49,860 nucleotides of DNA from Puniceicoccaceae bacterium (GTDB lineage: Bacteria > Verrucomicrobiota > Verrucomicrobiia > Opitutales > Coraliomargaritaceae): contig JAGYJE010000017.1 in NCBI GenBank assembly GCA_018402305.1, positions 1 through 49,860 of the forward strand, written 5' to 3'. Position numbers and translations under genes: made by a program. The first letter of the stretch is position 1. Every line of letters starts with the position of its first letter. This document shows positions 17,055 through 24,787 of this stretch, one piece after another. The notes below the pieces were generated by a model that saw nothing but the letters and a program-made list of their open reading frames with translations, made no database searches and was not told where the DNA came from.

Positions 17055-17531
17055 ATGAATTTTAAAATAATCATCCGCATATCGATTTTGTTTTTGGCAA
17101 TGTCAGCCCTTGCAAGGGCAGACATTGCACCTCCGGAATATGGTAGATTCTGGAACAAACTATCTCCCTCGGCGAAACGCGAATATGTGGTAGGAGTAAT
17201 CCATGGGGTTAATGCCGCTTTCGAGGCTGCTGCTAAAAACTGGCTACCAGAAAATGAGTTCCGTGGCCACAGATTTGAAAATAAAAAATCAGAACGAATT
17301 CAAAGGGTTGTTAAAGAAGCATTTACTACGGTCGAACCGGGCATGTTAATCCAAGTGATGGATAATTTATATAGTGATCCATCGAATGTATACATCGCGC
17401 GTATCGATATACTTTATTTGGCGCGCGATAAAACCTTAGGAACGGACATTTCTGATCGTATAGCTAATGCTCGAAAAAAAGCACTGGATGATTGGAAGGT
17501 AATGCTCAAACACCTTAAAGGTAAACCATAA
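17055..17531 (+). CDS. Secreted hypothetical protein (cargo 1)
   Basis: A 158-residue protein with a signal peptide (MNFKIIIRISILFLAMSALA, cleavage about ARA-DI), then a soluble helical body of about 135 residues without a motif I know. AT-richer than the surrounding packaging genes and not related to head assembly by sequence. Start ATG 17055 gives the signal peptide. It reads as a moron-type cargo gene of the element. Confidence 0.72.
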   Translation: MNFKIIIRISILFLAMSALARADIAPPEYGRFWNKLSPSAKREYVVGVIHGVNAAFEAAAKNWLPENEFRGHRFENKKSERIQRVVKEAFTTVEPGMLIQVMDNLYSDPSNVYIARIDILYLARDKTLGTDISDRIANARKKALDDWKVMLKHLKGKP

Positions 17532-17552
17532 CCAATCTATAATCACAATTCC

Positions 17553-17571
17553 GTGACGGCTCCGCCTTCAC
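17553..17571. repeat. GTGACGGCTCCGCCTTCAC hairpin before cargo gene 2
   Basis: Stem GTGA-GGC / GCC-TCAC with one mismatch and loop TCC. GC-rich hairpin in AT-rich surroundings, comparable to the hairpin before cargo gene 1. Confidence 0.45.
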
Positions 17572-17606
17572 TATATGTGACATCTCTACGCAGGAAAATT
17601 CACCGA

Positions 17607-18032
17607 ATGAAACTTTTACTCAAAACGATAGCTTTCCTAGTTATTGGATTCTTTGTCCTCATTGGAGGGATCTTAACCTTACAATACTTTGAAGAAGAAG
17701 CGGAAAGAAAGAGAATCCCGATTAAGCAAGTCACGATCACCGGCCTAGAACTTAAGCCTGATACCTTCGGCTACAAACTGGTCGGAAAAATACAGAATAA
17801 ATCAAGAGAATACACCCTTACGTCTGTTCGACTTGAGGTTCGGATTACCGACACCCTTCCGAACGGCACTTCAAGCGTCATAGGACAAGCAACCTCTTGG
17901 TATGATGAAAACATACCGCCTGGACAAGTTCGACAATATGAAGATTCGACACTCAGCTTCCAGAATATGCCAAAGGCTGAAGGAACACTATCTTGGGATT
18001 ACGAACTCATTGGAACGACTGGACGTAAGTAA
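17607..18032 (+). CDS. Membrane-anchored FxLYD-like domain protein (cargo 2)
   Basis: A 141-residue protein with one N-terminal membrane segment (residues about 5-27, FLVIGFFVLIGGILTL). The extracytoplasmic beta-sandwich has the pattern VTITGLELKPD ... KLVGKIQNKSREYTLTSVRL ... PPGQVRQYE, which resembles FxLYD/DUF3426-type domains. Start ATG 17607; a longer frame upstream would displace the membrane segment. Function unknown. Confidence 0.65.
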   Translation: MKLLLKTIAFLVIGFFVLIGGILTLQYFEEEAERKRIPIKQVTITGLELKPDTFGYKLVGKIQNKSREYTLTSVRLEVRITDTLPNGTSSVIGQATSWYDENIPPGQVRQYEDSTLSFQNMPKAEGTLSWDYELIGTTGRK

Positions 18033-18155
18033 ATGAGTATCCTGAAGATAATGGGTTCGATTGCGGCCATTCTTGTAGCTGCAGCAACAATCGTCCATTT
18101 CTGGAAAGATAAGTCAAAAATAGAGTTATTGGGAAGCTCTAGCTTGAGCTTTTAA
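18033..18155 (+). CDS. Small 40-residue membrane protein (cargo)
   Basis: ATG 18033 follows the previous stop immediately. The peptide has a hydrophobic segment (IMGSIAAILVAAATIVHFW) then a charged tail. A short hairpin AAGCTC-TAGCTT-GAGCTT followed by TT (18135-18152) overlaps its end and may act as a weak terminator. Confidence 0.5.
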   Translation: MSILKIMGSIAAILVAAATIVHFWKDKSKIELLGSSSLSF

Positions 18156-18175
18156 CACTGATCTACCGAAAAGAA

Positions 18176-18946
18176 ATGAAAAAAATTTATCTGGTATTGG
18201 CCCTCTTGGCGGGAATTGCTTACGGCGAAAAAAACAAGAAATCTGACATCACGCTTACCGATGGGACTGTTCTCGAAAAAGCTAAAATACTAACTACGTC
18301 CCCAACTGATGCCGTCATTCTGCACTCTGGTGGAAATGTTGAGAATATCAGTTGGGATAAGTTACCAACGGAATTACGTGCGAAATATGGCGTCTCAGAA
18401 GAAAAGCAGAAAAAGTTTAAAAAAGATCAAGAAAGGCGAGAAGCGTTAAACAAGACGAAGTCGTTACTTCTGAGTAAAATTGAAGAAGCGTTCGCTTCTA
18501 CAATTTGGGTTGAAGTTGAAATAAAGCAGGTACTCAGCAATGGCATTCTTTGTGAAGGAACAGGCTACCTGAAAGAGGTTGAGAAGGAACAAGTCACTTA
18601 CTCTAAATCGAAGAAGGGCTCCGGCCTGTATCCAAACGAGATCGTTACAAACCGACATGTAAAAAAATACAAAACGATGCCATCATTCAAATTGGGAGGT
18701 GGTGAGTGGGTTTTCATTCAGTGCTCTACAGAGGGATTATATGAAGAGGTGAGTGAGTCGTTTTTTGTCATAGCTAACGGAACGTATTCATACTCCACAG
18801 CTTTTACTGGCGCATCAAAAACTGTTAAGAGTTACATAGATTCTTACATTTATCTTGGAAAGCTATTGACACCAAACGAACTCGAATTGCTCTCAGAAAA
18901 CGAAATCCAAATGGCAATCAAGCGAGGCATTAAAAGTAGGAGATAG
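18176..18946 (+). CDS. Secreted hypothetical protein, PVC style (cargo 3)
   Basis: 256 residues with signal peptide MKKIYLVLALLAGIAYG. The first mature region (ITLTDGTVLEKAKILTTSPT then GNVENISWDKLP) is a small beta domain that I know from secreted Verrucomicrobia and Planctomycetes proteins. It is followed by a K/E-rich helical stretch (about 75-105) and an unassigned C-terminal half. AT-rich relative to neighbours. The start has a GAAAAGAA purine stretch just upstream. Confidence 0.68.
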   Translation: MKKIYLVLALLAGIAYGEKNKKSDITLTDGTVLEKAKILTTSPTDAVILHSGGNVENISWDKLPTELRAKYGVSEEKQKKFKKDQERREALNKTKSLLLSKIEEAFASTIWVEVEIKQVLSNGILCEGTGYLKEVEKEQVTYSKSKKGSGLYPNEIVTNRHVKKYKTMPSFKLGGGEWVFIQCSTEGLYEEVSESFFVIANGTYSYSTAFTGASKTVKSYIDSYIYLGKLLTPNELELLSENEIQMAIKRGIKSRR

Positions 18947-19046
18947 CTTTTCTATTTGAAATGAACTAAATGGAAAGATCCAGACGCAGCTATCAACTCC
19001 TTTCGCGCTCCACGCTACAGTCGCGATAGTGCTCCACGAATAAAAA

Positions 19047-19718
19047 ATGAAAAACGCACTTCACAAAAAAATTTTAGTCCTACTTGCAGTTATCAGTAGT
19101 GTTACCACTGTAAGGTCAGAAGAGGTTTTCCACGTATCAAAAGTTGGTAATGACAAAACAGAGTTAATTGCCGTATTCAAAGCTATTCAGCAGATTGAGA
19201 AAAAGAAAACATATGGAGACCCGAGATCATTCGAAGTTTTTCAGAAGGTGGATAGCGAGAGCTATTTGGTATACAAAACTAGAACCAAGTATAGCACGAC
19301 CGCTTCAAGCATGGCGTCTATCGGTGGCGGAGGTCGGACAAACGGCACAAGCCGAGAGGTAACAGACCACTCCAAAATCTACTTTTTGGTATTGAGTGAG
19401 CCAAAAGATTATGCAGATGGCGATAGGCTAAAAGACATATTTGCAGTCGATAATTCTAAGACCAAGTCATACACGAACACGCTGGGAGCCACGCAGACGG
19501 TAACGGTTCTTAATGAGGTTACTCCTGTAAACTTATCCCAAGACGAATTTGTTGAGAAGTTGAAAAAAGGCGAGAGTTGGCTGCTAAAGCGTTTCAAAAA
19601 GAAAAGCTGCACATTTTGTTTCGGTGATGGAAAGTTGAGCGCGAGTAATAACTACGCAAAGTGCCCGGACTGCAAAGGCAAGGGATCTACGCTGCTGGAT
19701 TGCGTGATCAAGTGGTAA
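19047..19718 (+). CDS. Secreted protein with DnaJ-type zinc finger (cargo 4)
   Basis: 223 residues with signal peptide (KKILVLLAVISSVTTVRS). There is a central soluble domain, and a C-terminal CTFCFGDGK ... CPDCKGKGS pair (about 190-215), the CxxCxGxG pattern of DnaJ-like zinc-binding fingers. Such fingers occur at the ends of other PVC secreted proteins. An unusual intergenic stretch (18947-19046) with inverted CTATC/GATAG and a direct GCTCCACG repeat precedes it. Function unknown. Confidence 0.68.
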   Translation: MKNALHKKILVLLAVISSVTTVRSEEVFHVSKVGNDKTELIAVFKAIQQIEKKKTYGDPRSFEVFQKVDSESYLVYKTRTKYSTTASSMASIGGGGRTNGTSREVTDHSKIYFLVLSEPKDYADGDRLKDIFAVDNSKTKSYTNTLGATQTVTVLNEVTPVNLSQDEFVEKLKKGESWLLKRFKKKSCTFCFGDGKLSASNNYAKCPDCKGKGSTLLDCVIKW

Positions 19719-19817
19719 ATTGAACGAACTGCTTCACAGTTTGTGCAACTGCACCGCAGTGAAAACCAGTTAAATTTCCCCCTCCTCTTAGATCGCCCCA
19801 TGCGTTAACCCTCCCTT

Positions 19818-21461
19818 ATGGGAGTCCAACGCACCATCATCCGCCCGCACCCCCGCGACAACCAGTTGTCGCCCATCCCCATCGACTTCGATCCCGACAC
19901 CCTCGGCTGGATCCTCGACGAAGGCGGCCGGGGCAATCTCATGCTCCAGAACGAGCTGTTCAACGTGATGGAAGACACGTGGGACCGCCTCCGGGGAAAC
20001 CTCAACAAACTCAAGAACGCAGTCTGCAAACTCCCGTTCAACCTCCAGCCCTGGACGGAGAAGGGCAAAGAGCCCACCGCCTCCGCCCTCGAAAAGGCTA
20101 GCTTCGTCGAGCACGTCCTCCACCACCAGAAAGCCGCCACCTGGGAAGGCCAGCACAACTTCCACGGCACCATCTACGAGCTGCTCGACGCCGTCGCCCG
20201 AGGCGTCGCCGTCCTCGAAATCGACTGGACCCTCGAAGACGGCAAATACATCCCCACCGGCACCCGCCGCGTGCCATGGACTTGCATTGGATTTGAGCGC
20301 CCTTCTCAGGTCTCAAGTCTCAGCCCTCATCCCTCGGCCAACGGCCTCCGCCTCTTCCCCGACCGCGACCCCAACAATCCTAAGCCGTTTGACCGCTATC
20401 CTCACAAATTCCTAGTCGGCGTCTATCGCGCCAAGTCCGGCCACATCGCCGAGACCGCCCAGCTCCGCGCCATCGCCCACCTCTGGCTCGGCCGCATGCT
20501 CGGCTGGGAGTGGATGACGCATAAGGCCGAACTCTTCGGCCTGCCCATCCGCTGGGCCACCTACGATCCCAGCGCCCCGCAAACGCAGATCGATCAGGTC
20601 ACCGACATGCTCCGCAACATGGGCACCGCCGCCTGGGGCGCTTTCCCCCAGGGCACCGACCTGCAGATGATCAGCGGCAGCACGCCCGGAGTCGCCGGAG
20701 CCGCCGAGCCCACCGAGCGGCTCATGTATCTCGCCGACCGCGCCTGCGATCTCATCTTCCTCGGCCAGACCCTCACCAGCTCCGAAGGCTCCTCCGGCAG
20801 CTACGCCCTTGGTAACGTCCACCGCGAGGTCGAGCTCGACCTCTACGAAAATTACGCCGCATACGTGATCGACGTGATCAATAACCAGTTCATCCCCGCC
20901 ATCATCGAGCTAAACTGGGGGCACTCCGAGGAGCTGCCCTTCCTCGAAGTCGAGCTCGACCGCCCCGAGAAAGATAACCAGATCGCCCAGCGCGACAAAG
21001 TCCTCTTCCAGGAGATGGGCCTCCCCGTCAGCAAACAGTGGCTCTACGACCGCCACAAAGTCCCGGCCCCCGGCCCCGACGAAGACCTCTACGAGCCACT
21101 GCCCCCCTACCTCAGCGACCGCCGCCGCGTCGCCGAAAATCAATCAATGGGAAGGATGCTGCCCCCAGCATCCGCTGCATCGGCAAAACATTCGTGTTCC
21201 TGCTATAGTCTTGTCGAAGGCAAGAGCGAATCGACCGAGTCTCTAAACAAACGCAAAGCCCAGGCTCAAACCAACTTCGCCAAACTCCTGAAAGCCACCG
21301 ACCTAAAAACGAACGACCTCGTCTGGACCTCCGGCGACTGCCCCGCCTGCAGCCCCCTCAACGGCACCACCTATCCCGATGCTTGGACGACCCCGCCCCC
21401 GCTGCACCACAACTGCGACTGCGTGATAGAAATGAGACAAAAAATAAACAGTTATTTTTAA
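19818..21461 (+). CDS. Portal protein (Mu gp29-like, DUF935) with MuF-like C-terminal tail
   Basis: 547 residues. Residues about 70-430 match the Mu-like portal family: KLPFNLQPW, the RGVAVLEIDW segment, LWLGRMLGWEWMTHKAELFGL, then FLGQTLTSSEG. The portal forms the dodecameric DNA entry ring. The end (about 505-540) has CPACSPLNG and LHHNCDCVIEM, the metal-binding-like signature of MuF head-morphogenesis proteins, so the gene looks like a portal fused to the tail of a minor head protein. No separate MuF gene is present. A CTCAGG repeat at 20305-20337 is in frame near residues 163-173. The start ATG 19818 is preceded by GC-poor spacer with a small ACTGC-ACC-GCAGT hairpin. Confidence 0.88.
   Translation: MGVQRTIIRPHPRDNQLSPIPIDFDPDTLGWILDEGGRGNLMLQNELFNVMEDTWDRLRGNLNKLKNAVCKLPFNLQPWTEKGKEPTASALEKASFVEHVLHHQKAATWEGQHNFHGTIYELLDAVARGVAVLEIDWTLEDGKYIPTGTRRVPWTCIGFERPSQVSSLSPHPSANGLRLFPDRDPNNPKPFDRYPHKFLVGVYRAKSGHIAETAQLRAIAHLWLGRMLGWEWMTHKAELFGLPIRWATYDPSAPQTQIDQVTDMLRNMGTAAWGAFPQGTDLQMISGSTPGVAGAAEPTERLMYLADRACDLIFLGQTLTSSEGSSGSYALGNVHREVELDLYENYAAYVIDVINNQFIPAIIELNWGHSEELPFLEVELDRPEKDNQIAQRDKVLFQEMGLPVSKQWLYDRHKVPAPGPDEDLYEPLPPYLSDRRRVAENQSMGRMLPPASAASAKHSCSCYSLVEGKSESTESLNKRKAQAQTNFAKLLKATDLKTNDLVWTSGDCPACSPLNGTTYPDAWTTPPPLHHNCDCVIEMRQKINSYF
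20305..20337 (+). repeat. CTCAGGTCTCAAG repeat inside the portal gene
   Basis: In frame, giving QVSSLSPHPS, the same peptide as the copy in the primase gene. Confidence 0.8.
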
Positions 21462-21519
21462 AAATAATAAAAACTAAGCATTGACGGAACCTAAAACAAA
21501 CTATGTCTACGACCTGCAA

Positions 21520-22002
21520 ATGACATACATTAAAAAGTTTCTTATACCAATCGCAGTTGTTATTTCCACTTTTGTTTTTGGCGGCTGTGCAACAATCGTT
21601 AAAGACGATTCTCAACCTGTGGCTTTCAGCTCGGAGCCCCAAGGAGCCACCGTTAAAATTAACGAAATCCCACGGGGTAAAACACCAACGACACTCATGG
21701 TAAAGCGCGATTTCGGTAAACAAATCGTCGGTTTTGATTTAGAAGGTTACCATCCGATTGTTTTCCCTTTGGAAAAGTCAATCGCTGGCATGACTTTTGG
21801 AAATATCCTTTTTGGAGGAATCATCGGAGTGGGCGTCGATATTGCTACCGGCAAAGCGACAAATTACGAAGACAGTGTTCATGCTATCATGACTCCACTA
21901 TCCGAGCCAAAGCCAACGATGGAATCGAATTTACTAGAAAAAGAGACAGTTAAAACTAGTAAGCAAAAGTCTAGTACTGGAAATGTTAATTCGAAAAAAT
22001 AA
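21520..22002 (+). CDS. PEGA-like lipoprotein (cargo)
   Basis: 160 residues with lipoprotein signal peptide, lipobox FGGC (C23). A PEGA-type domain follows: VAFSSEPQGATVKINEIPRG then KTPTTLMVKR. After it come a hydrophobic G-rich stretch (GNILFGGIIGVGVDI) and a S/T/K-rich tail. AT-richer than flanking head genes. The frame is open upstream to 21481, but ATG 21520 fits the signal peptide. Probable envelope protein carried as cargo between portal and protease genes. Confidence 0.7.
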   Translation: MTYIKKFLIPIAVVISTFVFGGCATIVKDDSQPVAFSSEPQGATVKINEIPRGKTPTTLMVKRDFGKQIVGFDLEGYHPIVFPLEKSIAGMTFGNILFGGIIGVGVDIATGKATNYEDSVHAIMTPLSEPKPTMESNLLEKETVKTSKQKSSTGNVNSKK

Positions 22003-22280
22003 TTCGAAGAAAACACCCATTCAAAATACCCCATTTTCGTATACTGTAAATATACGCGAAATTCAAATACCGCTAGTCCTACTAGTGACTGCGATATTAG
22101 TCTTAGGTTTTAGACTATAAGCGACATCATCCTCTGCGCTCTCCGCGATCTCCTTGTCCCGGCGTAGCAGCGCGAAGCCGGATGCGGTTAACCCCATCCC
22201 CCATCATTCGAGTGAAACTCGATTAAACCCAGTGAAATCACCCGCTCGCATCCCGCATCCCGAGACTCGAAGCTCGACCC
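22003..22280 (+). other. Intergenic region with small hairpins and repeats
   Basis: No gene seen. Contains hairpins CTAGT-CCT-ACTAG (22073-22085) and TAGTCT/AGACTA (22098-22117), then CTCTGCGCTCTCCGCGATCTCC, and a CATCCCCCATC / CATCCCGCATCCCG leader running up to the next gene. The change at about 22130 from AT-rich to GC-rich marks the end of the cargo insert. Confidence 0.5.
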
Positions 22281-23609
22281 ATGCCCGATGTCATCAAAGC
22301 AGCCCTCACCACTGAGTTAGCCATTCGCGATCAATCATCCGCCATGCTTGAAGCTCCCAAAGAGCTTCAATACATGCCGCCCGGCACGCACCGCATCAAC
22401 GCTTCCCGAGGCGGCCAGCCAGTTTCACTCGACATCACCGTCGACGCCTCCACGGCAGACCGCCTCAACCAGTTCCTCCAGGACCAACTGACCAAGGCGA
22501 CCGAGGGTAACGACGACCGCCCCTTCTTCGACTTTAACCACGAAGACCGCGAAGCCGCCGCCTGGCCCACAGAGTTCTACTGGGCGGGTGAAGACCCGAT
22601 CACCGGAGGCGTCCGCGCCAAGATCGAATGGAGCGGAGCAGGCGAGAAGGCCGTCAAAGAAAAGACCTTCCGCCGCTTCTCCCCCACCTTTGTGCCCGAC
22701 GAGGCCGGCCATGTCATCGGCTCGGAAACAAACATGGGCGGCCTCGTCAACCGCGCCGCCTTCAAGACCATCGCGCCGCTTTTCGCCAAAGGCGACGCCA
22801 CTCAGGTTTCAGGTCTCAAGTCTCATCCCTCAAACCCCCCTCAGGTCTCAGGTCTCAAGTCTCATCCCTCAAACCCCCCTCAGGTCTCAGGTCTCAGCCT
22901 TCATCCCTCCGAGCTTTCCAAGCTCGACGAGTCCACCATCCAAGCCATCGAAACCCGCCTCGACCAAACCCTCGACCTGGTCCAAGCCTTTTCAGACGAG
23001 GCGCGCGCCGCCTCCGAGCGCGCCCGCCGCGCACTCGGCTGGCCTGGACTCTCCCAAACATGGGGCCGCCGAGGCCACGCCGGACCGCACCGCAAACCCT
23101 TCGACGATCCCAACGCACCCGAAGGCGACGAAGATCAAGCCTTCCAAGATGACGAGCGCCGCGCCGTCAGGGAAGCCAGCCGCTATCGGCGTCAGCGCAT
23201 GGAGCAAATGGAAACTGAAACACCCGAAGGCGACGCAGACCAAGCCTTCCAAGATGACGAGCGCCGCGCCATGGAGGACGCCAGCCGCCGCCAGCGCGAG
23301 CGCATGGAGCGCATGGAAACCGAAACACCCTCTACCGGCGACAGCAATCCCGAGTTCGAAGACGAAGAGCGCAGCGCGATGGACGAAGCCAGCAGCGAAC
23401 GCCAGCGCCGGATCGAAGAGCAGGAGCTCGGAGTATACGACCAACCCGGCCAGACCTTCGAAGAAATCGCAAACGACCCGCAAGCCCTCCGCCGACTCTC
23501 CGACCAAGACCTAGAAGAGTTCCAATACTTCACCGAAGGAGAGACCCTCCGCCGCTTCCAAGAAGAAGCCGCCCGCCGCCGCACCCAAGTCCTCCCCCGA
23601 GCCAACTAA
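22281..23609 (+). CDS. Mu gpI-like prohead protease/scaffold with internal repeats
   Basis: 442 residues. The N-terminal about 170 residues match the Mu I protease family: DDRPFFDFNHEDREAAAWPT, then EFYWAGEDPITGGVRAKIEW and FRRFSPTFVPD. It processes and scaffolds the procapsid. Residues 174-211 are three 13-residue units (QVSGLKSHPSNPP) encoded by a 39-bp repeat. The C-terminal half is a highly charged repeat region of about three 40-residue units with DQAFQDDERRA, typical of flexible scaffold sequence. The start ATG 22281 follows a repeat-rich leader. Confidence 0.8.
   Translation: MPDVIKAALTTELAIRDQSSAMLEAPKELQYMPPGTHRINASRGGQPVSLDITVDASTADRLNQFLQDQLTKATEGNDDRPFFDFNHEDREAAAWPTEFYWAGEDPITGGVRAKIEWSGAGEKAVKEKTFRRFSPTFVPDEAGHVIGSETNMGGLVNRAAFKTIAPLFAKGDATQVSGLKSHPSNPPQVSGLKSHPSNPPQVSGLSLHPSELSKLDESTIQAIETRLDQTLDLVQAFSDEARAASERARRALGWPGLSQTWGRRGHAGPHRKPFDDPNAPEGDEDQAFQDDERRAVREASRYRRQRMEQMETETPEGDADQAFQDDERRAMEDASRRQRERMERMETETPSTGDSNPEFEDEERSAMDEASSERQRRIEEQELGVYDQPGQTFEEIANDPQALRRLSDQDLEEFQYFTEGETLRRFQEEAARRRTQVLPRAN
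22801..22911 (+). repeat. Three tandem 39-bp CTCAGG repeats in frame
   Basis: Units start at 22801, 22840 and 22879. The 39-bp period equals 13 codons, so expansion keeps the frame. The sequence belongs to the same family as the copies at 6973, 10735, 16269, 20305 and 23612. Confidence 0.88.
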
Positions 23610-23611
23610 AA

Positions 23612-23682
23612 CTCAGGTTTCAGGTTTCATCCCTCATCCCTCAATTCCCACTCAAGTTTCAGGTTTCAGCCCTCATCCCTCA
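23612..23682 (+). repeat. CTCAGG repeats between protease and scaffold genes
   Basis: Two units (ACTCAGGTTTCAGGTTTCAT ... and ACTCAAGTTTCAGGTTTCAG ...), each ending in CCCTCATCCCTC, filling the gap before ATG 23687. Intergenic copy of the family. Confidence 0.8.
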
Positions 23683-23686
23683 CGAA

Positions 23687-24100
23687 ATGACTTCCATCCA
23701 AAGTAAAATCAACCACCTCTGCGACCTTGTCGAAAGCCAGCACAAAGAGATTCAAACCCTCCGCGACGATAAGCGAGCCGAGCAGCGAACCCGCGCCGAG
23801 TCGGCCCTGAGCGCCGCCGTCAACGCCGGCCGCATCGCACCAAACGACACCCGCAGCAAAGCCTTCTGGCTCAGCGCCCTCCTGCGCGACCACCAAGGCG
23901 CGGTCAAAGCCCTCGAGGCCCTGCCCGTCAACCCCGTCCTCGCCAAGGTCACCGGAGGTGCCGACCCAAAGTCCGGCCTGCTCGACAAAATGCAGCTCCA
24001 GCAAAAAAAACTCGCCGAAGTCCGCGCCGCCCATCCCCAGGCCGACTTCCAAACCATCTTCGCCAAAGCCCAAACCGAAGCCCCTGATTTGTTTCGATAA
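23687..24100 (+). CDS. Mu gpI C-terminal-like scaffold protein
   Basis: 137 residues. An N-terminal coiled coil (LCDLVESQHKEIQTLRDDKR) is followed by AVNAGRIAPNDTRSKAFWLS, the pattern of the C-terminal part of Mu-type I/scaffold proteins. A further coiled helix lies around KMQLQQKKLAEVRAAH. It probably assists procapsid assembly as a separate scaffold chain, the protease gene lying upstream. Confidence 0.68.
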   Translation: MTSIQSKINHLCDLVESQHKEIQTLRDDKRAEQRTRAESALSAAVNAGRIAPNDTRSKAFWLSALLRDHQGAVKALEALPVNPVLAKVTGGADPKSGLLDKMQLQQKKLAEVRAAHPQADFQTIFAKAQTEAPDLFR

Positions 24101-24164
24101 CCCCCATCCCGTATCCCGCATCCCGCATCCCGCATCACTCATCAATCATTAGCCATTACATCCC

Positions 24165-24551
24165 ATGAAACTCACCCGCGAAAACGCCATCCTCCCGTTC
24201 ACTCCCGCAGCCGACCTCACAGGAAAAGAAGGCTACGCCGTGTCCCTCGACGCCGAGGGAAAGCTCCTCCTCCATGCCGCCGAAGATGCCGCACCCTTCG
24301 GCATCATCATCCATGGCACGGACACTTCCGAGAAGACCTCGGTCGCTCTGCTCGCCGGAGGCCTCGCCGGAACGGTCAAGCTGAAGCTCAATGATGCCGT
24401 TTCGACAGTCGGCCCCCTGCTGCGCGTTACCGAGAGCGGCACCTTTACGCCAGATTCTGGCTATAACATCGCCTGCGCCCAAGCCCTCGAAACCGGCGTC
24501 GCCGGAGAACTCATCGAAGCCGTCCTCTTCCGTCCCGTCACCCTCAGCTAA
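24165..24551 (+). CDS. Probable capsid decoration protein
   Basis: 128 residues, beta-rich (GYAVSLDAEGKLLLHAAEDA, FGIIIHGTD, SVALLAGGLAGTVKLKL). It resembles head-stabilising decoration proteins (DUF2190 type) encoded between scaffold and capsid genes. The leader 24101-24164 is made of CATCCCGTATCCCGCATCCCG repeats. Confidence 0.68.
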   Translation: MKLTRENAILPFTPAADLTGKEGYAVSLDAEGKLLLHAAEDAAPFGIIIHGTDTSEKTSVALLAGGLAGTVKLKLNDAVSTVGPLLRVTESGTFTPDSGYNIACAQALETGVAGELIEAVLFRPVTLS

Positions 24552-24553
24552 TC

Positions 24554-24715
24554 ATGAATTTTCTATCCAAGTCCGCTTCTCGAGAACTGCTCCCTAATTG
24601 GATGGGACGGTGTTCAGATGTGGTGCTTAAGGCGGAAGGCGCAAGGGAGCGTAGCCAACTACGTGACCGCCGCGCCGACCAACGCAACGCCGCATGTGGA
24701 CCCGAGGTTGGGTGA
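24554..24715 (+). CDS. Doubtful 53-residue frame
   Basis: ATG 24554 starts 2 bp after the decoration gene stop. The peptide (MNFLSKSASRELLPNWMGRC and a basic R/A-rich end) has no recognisable feature and its tail overlaps the inverted repeat at 24706. It may be noncoding spacer. Confidence 0.2.
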   Translation: MNFLSKSASRELLPNWMGRCSDVVLKAEGARERSQLRDRRADQRNAACGPEVG

Positions 24716-24773
24716 TTCCCCAGCCCTGACGCAGTCACTTCAAAATAACTTCAATTCTATCAATCACCCAACC
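24706..24773. repeat. Inverted repeat before the capsid gene
   Basis: Perfect 12-bp arms GGTTGGGTGATT (24706-24717) and AATCACCCAACC (24762-24773) separated by 44 bp, ending 14 bp before the capsid start. May shape the leader of the capsid mRNA or reduce read-through from upstream. Confidence 0.6.
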
Positions 24774-24787
24774 GATCCCATTCAATT

